Source of the DNA: Paracamarosporium sp. OC-R06-R3
Taxonomy: Eukaryota > Ascomycota > Dothideomycetes > Pleosporales > Didymosphaeriaceae
Direction: 5' to 3'
Assembly: GCA_019828545.1 (NCBI GenBank)
Contig: JACVRA010000239.1
Location: 63,009 to 127,008, forward strand
DNA: 64,000 nucleotides
Made by a program: the position numbers and the translations under genes. The notes below the pieces were generated by a model, which worked only from the letters and a program-made list of their open reading frames with translations, was not told the origin of the DNA and ran no database searches. Shown piece after piece: positions 42,434 through 51,999 of the stretch. Each line of letters starts with the position of its first letter. Position 1 is the first letter of the stretch.

Positions 42434-44891
42434 ATGGAAGTAGACGATGCTGACTCCTTGAGCCAGCACGTGTACACTGGGTTTTGGGTCAACAAGGCCT
42501 ACGGAAGTCCTTATGGCGCTACATTGACGTTGAGTCGGCAGAGTGGAGGATTCCTGATTGCATTCCTTGCCATCTACGTAGGATTCGTTGGGAAAAGTGT
42601 GTGGAAGATTGTGCGGTTCTGCCTTCATTTCAACCTTTCGTCAAGGCTACGTCCAGACTGCATCTATCACCAGCGGCAGAATGTTCTAAAAAATGCGAGA
42701 ACTGCACCAGACGCTTTGAAAGACGCATTTGATCTAGTTTTGGCATGGAACAATCGAGGCAGGGGGAGCTTCTGGCGGGTTACTCCAGTTGTAGCGGGAG
42801 CAGCCGCCGTCGCATCAGCTTTCGCAGTCGCGAGTAAGTTACACAATGATTTCATTCATATTAGGAGGCAAAATCCTCGGCGCTCAAGCGTATATACGCA
42901 TATTTCGACGTCACCCAGGCTTAAATACAGTGTTCAAATGTCGATTCAATTTACACTCTCCGTTTTCGCCAAAGACTCACTCTTTACGCTTTAGGTATCT
43001 TCTCTTCACGCGTCACAGCAAATGACTCGAACGAGGTCATGCTGCTAGGAAAAGGTTGTGGGAAGAACGACAGCATGGGTGCAACACTAGACGGTATGAC
43101 CAACATGCGGGATCTTCAGATGAGAACAGTCAATTATCTAGCGCAAGCTCAGGCATGCTATCAAGCTGGTCACATAAGCCAGCCTCAGCAGTGTCAGGCC
43201 TACGTTCGAGATGCTCTTCCCTACACTTTGAACTCGAATGCGACATGCCCGTTTACAGAAAAGATCTGTCGTAGCCTCACCAGGAACGTATACTTGGATA
43301 GTGGGCCTCTGGACAGCTTCGCTGACCTCGGTATCAATGGCGAACCACGGTTCAAAGTACGTCTCAATCAACATTGTGCTCCCTTGATTACGAGTGGTTA
43401 CAGTACTTTGTACACTGAGCGTCAGCGTAATGAAACTATTAGCTACATGCGATACCACTATGGAAACACAACCTTTTTACAGAATGACACTGCGAACGAC
43501 TACATATACCAAACACGAATGAAGAACTCCGATGAAGCTCTTACTATACGCGCGGTCTTCGAAGCAGGATTTGCTGATTACAATCTTCGGTAAGGACAGT
43601 TCGAACTTTTCACATAAGTTTATCGATGTTTATGAGCAGCAGAGTCATGCCAGCTGGAACTAATAGCACCTTTTCATTCACTCCCATACCGGAATTGAAT
43701 CGAACAGATGCTGAGGTCATGTTGATCTTCCTTGATCAAAGTGATATCCTGTACCTTAACCGGACTGATGATCCGTGGTTCTCTGCTACGACACCTGTCG
43801 ACGCACCGTTCTCCTTGACTGGCGGCAAGTACTCGTTTTATCGATCGGACGAGCCAGCAGCTGTGCTGGGCTGTGCATCACAACTCCTTGTGTGCGATGC
43901 CCAATCCCCATCAGATTGTACGAATATTGCTCTCGACCAGAAAACCTTCATGGAGCAACTCACAAACTTGTGGCCCCAAGCAGAAGATTCGGCAGCGGTT
44001 CTAGGTTTTTTGGTTGCAACCAGAAAAGTATTCTCTGGGCATGGGCTGTTCTATATGCTCCCCGGCATACCGTCGCTACTCTCGAGATTCACTCTGAGCA
44101 CTTCGGTTCAGACAGACATGTTGCCACGAGATCGATGGCAAAAAGAGATAGAATACACTTTTCAAGCTTTGCTTGCTTCGCTGCAGTCAGGCTTGGTCGA
44201 AGTCTCGACAAAAGGAATTCTTGAGATGCAAGGGGAGACGAAGATCTGCCCCGATCTAAAAGCATGCCAGAAGCTCTGCTATTATCAGGTACATTGATCT
44301 CTGTGAGGCATGCAAGCTGTCGTTCTGCTGACCATGCGTCCATAGAAAATTCGGACCGGCGAATTCTACTCTTTCAGCGTGCTCGGGGTGTCCGTCATCA
44401 CCTTTCTCGGGCTCTTCTTCATGTTGGTTGCCACATACATTGAATCGATCATTAGTGTTGCCAGTCGAACTTTCGGCCGCCTGGCAAATCGTGACAACAG
44501 GCCGACGGAATATGCAATTCTCGAGTGGAACAGCAACTCGGCATTGCATCTACAGCGCCTCGCTCACGAGACATTAGGTTTAGGGACTTGGACTCAAACG
44601 GCTCACACAGTGCCTGTGACAGAGTCAGATGAGCTGCTGGGTATCTTAGATATATCAGATCCGGGACATACACGTCTGCGGTCCCAGGATTCATTGGGAC
44701 AAGAGCTCAAGAATCTCAAACCGGGTACGATCATGCGAGATTCGCTGGAAGGAGTTAGCCTCGAGCCGGCGAACGTTGACGAGACTGGAAGTCTAGATAT
44801 ACAGTACTCGAGTGGAAGGTACTACAGTCCGATTACCGGCTCTGACGACTTGAGCAGACGGCATGAGAAAGCATCAGACACTTGCTGCTGA
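42434..44891 (+). CDS. Large orphan membrane protein with a cysteine-rich glycosylated domain
   Basis: Four exons (42434-42833, 42995-43589, 43619-44288, 44346-44891) give 736 aa. No family name can be given, though proteins of this layout are common in filamentous ascomycetes. There is a first membrane helix at about residue 35-55 (GGFLIAFLAIYVGFVGKSVW), a second at about 117-135 (VTPVVAGAAAVASAFAVAS), a large domain of about 450 residues with about ten Cys (GKGCGKNDS, QACYQAG, CPFTEKICRSL, CPDLKACQKLCYY) and many N-x-S/T sequons, then a last helix (SVLGVSVITFLGLFFMLVATY) and a 130-residue disordered tail. The large domain is therefore probably extracytoplasmic. Intron 2 is only 29 bases between GTAAGG and ATAAG, unusually short; the junction keeps the frame but deserves a check. 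Confidence 0.7.
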
Positions 44892-45451
44892 CTTTTGCTG
44901 GTGTTTAGTTGGATGAGGCGTCTAAATGCACACGTGCGGATTTCGTCCAGCACGATGCGCCTGTTTGCTAAGTTTTCCTGTCGGCTAGTTAATAATGTAA
45001 GCTCTGTCCGCGATTATTCAGTTTTTCCTAGTCGTAGTCCAACGCACTCGCGCGAGAATTGGTGCGGTAGTCGGCCGAGATGGCGCCGCAGCATTCGGAC
45101 ATGTTGGCGAGGCGCGGACAAAGCCCCGCCCCCACCTGCGGCGACGTCGGTTGGTAGACGGTCAGCGAGGTTGGTAATGCGGCGTAGGCACGCCCAAGGT
45201 GCGGACCTGGCATCAACCCCGAGCAGGCGCTCCCAGTACACCAAAAGCACTAGCATTGGTCACCCTGTGTGAGGATGTGGGCGTCAGCATGCCAAGGGCC
45301 CCCGCTGGGCGTCGAGGTTCTAAAGCTCTACTGCGCCGCAAAACACAACACCTAAACTATTCCCTCATCTCCTCCCTCGAGCAACGAAACAGACCTCAAG
45401 ACACTAGCATCACTGGCACTTTCGTTCATACCACCTCAGAATCCGCATAGC
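44892..45451. other. Intergenic: promoter of the methyltransferase
   Basis: GC-rich in its centre (about 45050-45240), with a TCGGCCGA palindrome at about 45073. Such CGG/CCG pairs can be sites for Zn2Cys6 regulators, but none can be named. Small frames on both strands are not supported. Confidence 0.4.
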
Positions 45452-46306
45452 ATGGCTCACGCTCTCACACAAAAAGTGCTCCCCAAGCAAGCCGAAGCTT
45501 TGATGAGCGGCAGAGCAAAGGTCGACACATACGAGTCAACAGGCGGAAAGACAACCAAAAAATTTGCAGAGCATAATCTGTCCCTCATCCCGGCCGTCAA
45601 ACCAGGCTCAGTCATCCACGACAATTGTGCAGGTTCCGGAACCGTTTCCCGTCTTGTACTCGAACAGCAACCAGACGTCAAGATCTACGCAACAGACATT
45701 GACCAGCCCTTCCTGGACGTGCTCTCCGAAGACGCCACGAAGAACTCCTGGCCGATCGAGGCATCCAACCAGCGCTCCGAGAAGATAAGCTTCGACAGCG
45801 ACTTCTTCGACTTCGACATCACCAACATTGGCGTCATCTTCTGGACAGGCGCAGGCCTGGATGGCGTCAAGGAAGTCTACAGAACTTTGAAGCCCGGTGG
45901 CACCGCGCTTATCAACTGCTGGGAGTCCATCACATGGATGCTCCCCATCATTCTGGTGCACAAGCAATTCCGTGGGGATGCGCCGTTCCCTGCACCGCCG
46001 ATTAACTGGACAGACGGGCAGCAGCTCAGGAAGATCATCCTTGAAGCCGGGTTCAAGGAGGAGAAGCTGAGGTTGGAGCGACAAGAGGTGCAGAGCGTCA
46101 TTCCTGAGGGCGAGTTCAGAAACTGGGCTGAGAAGACATGGGCGTATCTTGCAGGCATCGGCGGATGGCATGAGGTGGATGCGGAGAGGTGGGATGAAGA
46201 GGTTGACAAGCTGGCTGAAGTACTGAAGCAACAACCTGGAACCACTATAGAAGGTGGCAATATTAGCATGAAGGCGAGTCAGTGGGTTGCGGTTGTGGAG
46301 AAATAG
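45452..46306 (+). CDS. Class I SAM-dependent methyltransferase
   Basis: A single exon of 284 aa. Motif I is VIHDNCAGSGTVSRLV (about residues 54-69), followed by the acidic strand end IYATDID, a motif IV-like strand NIGVIFWTGAGLDGVKEVYR, and RTLKPGGTALINCW as the post-motif signature. The fold is that of small-molecule O- or N-methyltransferases frequent in fungal secondary metabolism. The N-terminus AEALMSGRAKVDTYESTGGKTTKKFAEHNL is typical of a subgroup with a mobile lid. No intron is needed. The neighbours (orphan membrane protein, thaumatin-like protein, berberine-bridge-type oxidase) do not make a clear biosynthetic cluster since no core synthase is present in the window. The substrate is unknown. 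Confidence 0.85.
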   Translation: MAHALTQKVLPKQAEALMSGRAKVDTYESTGGKTTKKFAEHNLSLIPAVKPGSVIHDNCAGSGTVSRLVLEQQPDVKIYATDIDQPFLDVLSEDATKNSWPIEASNQRSEKISFDSDFFDFDITNIGVIFWTGAGLDGVKEVYRTLKPGGTALINCWESITWMLPIILVHKQFRGDAPFPAPPINWTDGQQLRKIILEAGFKEEKLRLERQEVQSVIPEGEFRNWAEKTWAYLAGIGGWHEVDAERWDEEVDKLAEVLKQQPGTTIEGGNISMKASQWVAVVEK

Positions 46307-46820
46307 CTAGGGAGCCAGAGGGCTGGGCATTAGGCGACAACCAACTTTGTATGGCATGGTTGCTATGTGCCGTTCTAGCATGAAACAACGACGATTCACT
46401 AACATGACAAACTCAACTACATGCTGGAACTACTTGCATCGTAGCATGTGCTACTATTCGTTCTCCTACCGCGACCATCTTAGAGCTTCGCTCACTCGTT
46501 GGAGGTCGCAATCGGACAATGCATGGGTTGAACATATAAAAACAGACACGATAGCGTCACCCATTTAGTCTACAAGCAGAGAGAAAATTTGACATGTTCG
46601 TCATCCATTCCATCGACCAACTGAATATCAAGAGTGGCCGGCACTTCCGTTGTGCGTCGTGAGTAATCCAGTATACAAGAGCAGAAGCCTATCCAGGCAT
46701 AGACAATCCGGCGAGAAAGGAAGGTCTGATCCTACAGAATCCCTTGAACAGCCCCCAGGATCAAGACCGTCAAGACAAAGGAACTCACGCACGCCGCAGC
46801 TCAAAGAAAAGAGAAGCCGT
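46307..46820. other. Convergent intergenic interval
   Basis: It contains the 3' flanks of the methyltransferase and of the thaumatin-like gene. A plus-strand frame that starts at 46650 and overlaps the latter is a shadow. Confidence 0.45.
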
Positions 46821-47852
46821 CTAGTTGGCGGCACAAAGCTCGAATGCGATTCCTTCCTGCTTGGTTTCGCAAGCGGTAACGGGAGAACCAGCCTTAGTCC
46901 TCCAAGCGTCATTCTGGTCTGCCCCGCTTGTGATGATGCCAAATTCAGGAACAGTATAGGCGCTGCCGTCGCAGTATTCGCCAGGACCGCAGACGAACAC
47001 CTGGCAGCCTTGCTTTCCGGGTACGCATTGCACGCCGTCTTCCCAGCCCGGGCAGGCGGTCAGATCGGTGGTGTTGGGACGCATGCAGTCAAGAAAGCTA
47101 ATGTCATACCATACCGAGTTCTCCATGCCAGGCTCAAGGCTGAGCCCAACCTCGAATTGGACGGGCTTGGACGGACTGTCGGCCTTTGTGACTTTGTAGA
47201 CAACAGTGCCTTGCTCGCGAGGGCAAGATCGCAGTGGCTCACTCCAGGTTTGGCCGGCAGGTATCAATTGGTGTTGAGCGCCTTTGCCGCAGCCGACGGA
47301 GTCGACATACAGCTCATAGTTGCAGGAATTCTTGATTAAGCCATGATTGGGCGTTGTCGTAAGCTTGTGGAACTGATCTGGAGCCTGGCAAAGCGCCGCG
47401 GCGAGCGTCGGCAGCGCGTTGTAGCTTACTGCGCTGGGATTCCTGTCGGAGCCATAAGGCATGGGCGGAAGGGGTGAGTCCGCAGCTTGCGCTTGAGCTT
47501 CGACATGCGGACACAGCAGTGACAGCTCGGTGGTGGGCTTCGGCTTGTTCGCGCTGATGAAGGTGACTCCGTTTGCCGGCGGCGCAGGAGGTGGCACGGG
47601 TGCGCTATAGGTAGCGCTTGAAGATGGAGGCGGCGCAAGTGGCGCAATGACTGGCGACGAGGTGGGAACCAAAGATGAATTGAAGACGATGGTGGCTGTA
47701 GATCCTGCGTTTGAAGATGGACATATACCCGAAGGGCATGTCTCCGTTACATAGACTGTCTCCGTGATGATGATCGGAGCGCAGTTGCTCGCCGCAGCGC
47801 CCAGCGCCAGCGCAAGAGTGAGGAGGAGCCAGTTCAACATGCCGTATGCCAT
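46821..47852 (-). CDS. Secreted thaumatin-like / osmotin-like protein
   Basis: A single exon of 343 aa. The open frame continues far upstream, but the chosen ATG gives a signal peptide (MLNWLLLTLALALGAAASNC, cleaved near residue 22). A Ser/Thr/Pro-rich linker with many Pro (about residues 60-95) follows. The C-terminal 180 residues are cysteine-rich with GLIKNSCNYELYVDSVGC, QLIPAGQTWSEPLRSC, FEVGLSLEPGMENSVWYDISFLDC and GCQVFVCGPGEYCDGSAY, the pattern of fungal antigenic thaumatin-like proteins. About 16 Cys in all suggest several disulfides. Family members bind or remodel cell wall glucans or are antigens at the hyphal surface; the role here is inferred only. The overlap of the linker with a shorter start (second Met at residue 5) does not alter the mature protein. 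Confidence 0.75.
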   Translation of the reverse strand: MAYGMLNWLLLTLALALGAAASNCAPIIITETVYVTETCPSGICPSSNAGSTATIVFNSSLVPTSSPVIAPLAPPPSSSATYSAPVPPPAPPANGVTFISANKPKPTTELSLLCPHVEAQAQAADSPLPPMPYGSDRNPSAVSYNALPTLAAALCQAPDQFHKLTTTPNHGLIKNSCNYELYVDSVGCGKGAQHQLIPAGQTWSEPLRSCPREQGTVVYKVTKADSPSKPVQFEVGLSLEPGMENSVWYDISFLDCMRPNTTDLTACPGWEDGVQCVPGKQGCQVFVCGPGEYCDGSAYTVPEFGIITSGADQNDAWRTKAGSPVTACETKQEGIAFELCAAN

Positions 47853-48806
47853 GCTGTGGATATAACCAAAGGAGTGACTAGGGTTAGGAAAAAAGAGGTC
47901 AAGGACAGGGTGGGAAGTGGGAAGTAGGAATTGGGGATTGAGACTGTGCTGGCTGAGTGCCAGTCTAGTATGTACCTTTTTGCAGACTCGCTTGAGAGCT
48001 GTGCCACAGGGGTTGTCGTGCAACAAGTGACGTCGGGGCGCGAATCTTGTCGAAAGAGGTGTAGAGAAAACGTGGTCGCTAGACGTTGGTTGAGCTTGTG
48101 TTTGGTCTGGCAAGGGTCGGTGTTGACAATCAGAGATCTGCGTTGCTGGGTCGGCGGGTGAGAGTGGCTCTGTGCCGCAGTTCTGTCCATTCACCAGCCG
48201 TCGCCTCCAACTTGAGTTGTTCACAGTCACCAGGACAAGCGTGTGACTGACTGCTCATCGCTGGCCAGGCCCGATGTAATCTCCCGTGCTGGCCTCTGAT
48301 AGGTCCCTGGTGTTTGATTAGGACACGAGCATTACTATGAGAGTAACGTTCCGAGTAGTGCACGGTTACTCATACGCCTTGAACCTGTAGGTATCCAAAC
48401 AAAGGCCGTTTTGGAACCTAACCGGACGTATTCATTGAATTGAGTACAATATTTGACGAACAAGGTCTCCTTGTGTTATCACAGGCTTGCAAGAGACTAA
48501 GTGAAATGAGTACAATGAGGGCGGGCAAGAGTTTTTGTGCGGAAATTTAGTCAGAGACTAGTGGAATTGAAAGAGGAGAGTTCATAATTATACAGAGCGG
48601 GATTTCATAGAGGGAGATTTGTAGTGGACTTATTGCAATCAACATCAAGCGAAAGCTGGCACACAAGTATATGGCTAATCTTTCTCAGCCCACTGGTTCT
48701 AGAGGTATCGTAGGATTAGGACGTCTACGGCTCTGGGAGTAGCACGAATACATAGGGCTGCCATCAGTTAGCGAAGTTCCGAAAGCGCCACCAGGTCACG
48801 CCCGAC
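47853..48806. other. Intergenic: promoter of the thaumatin-like gene
   Basis: About 950 bases upstream of the thaumatin-like gene and downstream of the oxidase gene, both on the minus strand. No gene or repeat is supported. Confidence 0.45.
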
Positions 48807-50720
48807 TCACTCATTATAACTAGACCATCCAATACATTTCCAGCAATTGAATAGTCCAGTTGGGTCATATTTCCTCTTCACATGCAACAACCTATCATAG
48901 TTACTGCCAAAGAACGTGTGCTCCCAGTTTTCTTCTGTCCAGTCGCCCTCGTTCATGTAACAGCCACCACCAGGGGTTAACGTCTTATAAGGCTCAATAG
49001 ATGCAGAAATTGTGTTGCGAATCTGGTTGCGTACTGACACAGGTGTGTTGGTCGTCCAAAAACCACCCATAACGATTTCCCACATTGCATCGCGAAATGC
49101 AGGATTGACACCTGTCCTGCTATTGTCAGGTTGATTAAGCGGTCCGGTGGCATAAAGTTGTGCAGCCCCGCCGCCTCGATTTGTGAGGGAGAATTGCATA
49201 GCAGTTACAACGGCTTCCACGACTTTCTCGATCTCTTCTGCCGTAGAAAAGAGTCGTTTTGGCAGGAACCGGCCTGACTCGTGTATACCGACACCAACAG
49301 GGCCATTGCGAGCAATTGCGGGACGTTGAGTGAATAAATGCCATTCAGAGAATTTAGCAAAGGTATAGTAGGAATTATCAGTAATGTTGAGACCAGGGTA
49401 GCGGGTAAGGAACTCCCGCCAGGTTGACGTTATGGACCTGATGTGCTCGGTATTGGTGGAGGGGAGGATTTGAAGAGAAACCATATGATCAGGGAAGACG
49501 AAATTATAGCCCGCAATCCCGTGCGACGCGAACAGTGTTTGATTCGAGGCTAATGCTCGGACTATGTCGCGGTGCACGGCCGATTCTGTGATGTCGAGCT
49601 GGTGTTCCGGCATCGGGAAGCTTGCTTGGAAGCTGTAAACATTGAGAGGTACTGCTGGATGGAGTTGGAACCTATAAGATGTCAAAACGGCGAACGTGCC
49701 GCCCCCGCCTCCTCGCATGGCCCAGAAGAGGTCTGGATCATTGCAAGCATTAATTGTGCGTGCTTGACCGTCTGCTGTCACCACGTCGAATTCAATCGCA
49801 TTGTCGACCATTAGTCCATATTTCGGGCCAAGCGGACCATGTCCGCCCCCTTGACCAAAACCTCCTGCAATTCCAACGGAACTAACAGCACCGACAGTGA
49901 CAAGCATTCCTAAAGGTTCAAAAAACTCCCATGCCTCTTGTGCTGATATCCCGGCCCCGATTTCGCCAACATCTTCGAACGTAGATTTGCAGCCTTTCGG
50001 CTGGAAGGTCTTGTGATATTGTAAGTGCTTCATCTTCCAAGTCCATATCGCAAGCGAATTAGCTGCATTGCTTCGACCAAAATAGTCGTGACCCGAGTTT
50101 TTAATCGACAGGCGGATGTCATGGATTCGAACAAAGTCCAACGTTTTCTTGACATCATTCAAGGTATGCGCTTCGACGTGGTAAGTCGAAAGGCGCCCCA
50201 GCGAGCAGACCCCGTCCACTGGAGTGGAGGGCGCAAAAGAGTTGAGCGTGCAGCTCGACTGGCCACAAGTCTCCCAATCAAGAAACTCCATCGCACCATA
50301 TTCAGATGACCTCGCAGAGCCGTTCATGTAGCTAGTCACTACTTTTTGACAGTCACTGAATGAGCCAGTATAACATGGTTTCGCCCAAGGAATCGTAAGC
50401 TTGAGGTTCCCGTTAATCGACCGGTTAAAAGCAGCCCATTCGTTCGCTGTTGGCCAACACGTTTGCGATGGTAGGCATGTATAGTTGAAACATGTGATGG
50501 CGTTCTCCTTAATTGAGGGGTTGGACGTATTGTTCGTTGGTAAAGGGAGACCGGTCCAATACAATAGCAAGTAACCGAACAATATACAACCGCAGACAAT
50601 AGGCCATGTTAACCGCCACTTGATCTTCAATTCATCATTGCCCTTCGTACACTTTTTTTCTTCTAGGCACTCGAAACCTGTCTTCACGACCAATGGTGCT
50701 TGCCTCTCTTTAAATGCCAT
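48807..50720 (-). CDS. FAD-linked oxidoreductase, berberine bridge enzyme type, with N-terminal membrane anchor
   Basis: A single exon of 637 aa. The family uses covalently bound FAD to oxidise alkaloids, carbohydrates or other metabolites. Residues about 34-57 are a hydrophobic helix (LTWPIVCGCILFGYLLLYWTGL) after a basic N-terminus, predicting a type II membrane protein. The FAD domain includes IKNSGHDYFGRS, with His211 as likely site of FAD attachment, GGFGQGGGHGPLGPKYG and DPDLFWAMRGGGGGTF. The C-terminus NYDRLLHVKRKYDPTGLFNCWKCIGW is the BBE domain. The usual second Cys for bicovalent FAD cannot be placed with confidence by eye. Ten or more N-glycosylation sequons fit a lumenal or extracellular catalytic domain. 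No intron breaks the frame. Most fungal relatives are secreted with a cleaved signal, so the anchor is unusual. Confidence 0.88.
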   Translation of the reverse strand: MAFKERQAPLVVKTGFECLEEKKCTKGNDELKIKWRLTWPIVCGCILFGYLLLYWTGLPLPTNNTSNPSIKENAITCFNYTCLPSQTCWPTANEWAAFNRSINGNLKLTIPWAKPCYTGSFSDCQKVVTSYMNGSARSSEYGAMEFLDWETCGQSSCTLNSFAPSTPVDGVCSLGRLSTYHVEAHTLNDVKKTLDFVRIHDIRLSIKNSGHDYFGRSNAANSLAIWTWKMKHLQYHKTFQPKGCKSTFEDVGEIGAGISAQEAWEFFEPLGMLVTVGAVSSVGIAGGFGQGGGHGPLGPKYGLMVDNAIEFDVVTADGQARTINACNDPDLFWAMRGGGGGTFAVLTSYRFQLHPAVPLNVYSFQASFPMPEHQLDITESAVHRDIVRALASNQTLFASHGIAGYNFVFPDHMVSLQILPSTNTEHIRSITSTWREFLTRYPGLNITDNSYYTFAKFSEWHLFTQRPAIARNGPVGVGIHESGRFLPKRLFSTAEEIEKVVEAVVTAMQFSLTNRGGGAAQLYATGPLNQPDNSRTGVNPAFRDAMWEIVMGGFWTTNTPVSVRNQIRNTISASIEPYKTLTPGGGCYMNEGDWTEENWEHTFFGSNYDRLLHVKRKYDPTGLFNCWKCIGWSSYNE

Positions 50721-51800
50721 CGTTACGGGCTAAAATCGATCAACTCGTGAAGACGAGCAACGAGAAAGAACAACAAAATTTGCAACGACAATCTAATCTC
50801 AGGCAAAGAGATATAAGTATATTCTCGGGATCTAGCGCAGCTCGTCTTTCTTCGATGCCATTTTTGGACAATGGCTCATCCATCCTCAGCCCCGACACCA
50901 CCGCATCGGCCCCGCACCAATGATATGCGATATACTGCTAAAGACTAAAGTAAGGCATTCGACGATGGCATCAGGCGTAATATGCATGTATCAGGCATAC
51001 GTTCGTCCGTGGTTTGGGGCCAAGTCGGCGTCGAATTGGTGATACGGTGATGTCACAGAATTTCGGGCACACGCAGGGGTCGTTAAGGTTGAAAGTGGGA
51101 TGGGTTCCTGACTTGACAGTCGACTTTCGGGGCTAACGCACAGCCGTGAACATGCGGGGATCAGCTCTTAGCGCTGGTGCTTCCAGCTGCGCCTGGCAGC
51201 GGCCTGCTGATAATTGGGGGTCAGCCAAATATATCCTTCACGTAATCGTCGACACGACCGGGCCGTTGGAATTGTATTAAAAAGTCGTATTTCGGTGAGA
51301 GGCAACTTTTCGTGCGGCTACGATAGCAGCCATTGATCGCGATGCACTCTGGAAGCCACAAATCCTTGATAGACGATCGAAGGCTTCTGCCGTGGTCCAT
51401 GGTGAGGAAGGGAAGCGACTGAGATGGATAATTAGAGAAGGTCGATGTTTTGTCTCAAGTCATGGCGGAGGAAGTATGGTGAGTTAGATAGAAGGTTCTG
51501 CCACTGTGCAAACTTGAACCACCTCGCTCAGGTGGGCCTCTTCAATTTTTATACGTTCTTACTCTCTATTCACAATAGTTTTGGTTTCCTGTTTACCCGC
51601 GCCTACGCACGTACATAGGACCTCCGACCGCTAGCGGGTTCTGTCGACGACCGAATGGGAAGATTGAAGAGACAATATGGTTTTTTATCGAATTCAATTT
51701 CGTGCCCTCCCAGACTCTTCCCTTGTGGCTGGGCTTTGATTCTCGATCACTTGTTTGACTAATAGACCTTAGTGTCCGTACGCAGTACGGATCAGATAAG
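50721..51800. other. Intergenic up to the assembly gap
   Basis: It holds the promoter of the oxidase. A small stem (CCACCT, 5-base loop, AGGTGG) lies at 51519-51535, and a palindrome at 51775-51791 is listed separately. No gene is supported. Confidence 0.45.
51775..51791. repeat. Short perfect palindrome next to the assembly gap
   Basis: TCCGTAC-GCA-GTACGGA, with 7-base arms and a 3-base centre, lies 10 bases left of the run of N. It could be a regulatory site or part of a repeat that broke the assembly. Confidence 0.7.
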
Positions 51801-51905
51801 NNNNNNNNNNNNNNNNNNNNNNNNNNNNNNNNNNNNNNNNNNNNNNNNNNNNNNNNNNNNNNNNNNNNNNNNNNNNNNNNNNNNNNNNNNNNNNNNNNNN
51901 NNNNN
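51801..51905. other. Assembly gap (105 N)
   Basis: The bases are not determined. The true gap length is unknown, and any element here is lost to view. Confidence 0.99.
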
Positions 51906-51999
51906 TGCTCAGCTAGCTAGAGTCCATTCAACACTTAGTGATGTTGTGTAACTAACTCACTCACCTCACCTTTGTAGGATCCATTTGTTGACCGGTAAC

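Noticed and set aside
45608..46234. 208-codon minus-strand frame inside the methyltransferase
   Set aside because: Shadow; the plus-strand frame carries all methyltransferase motifs.
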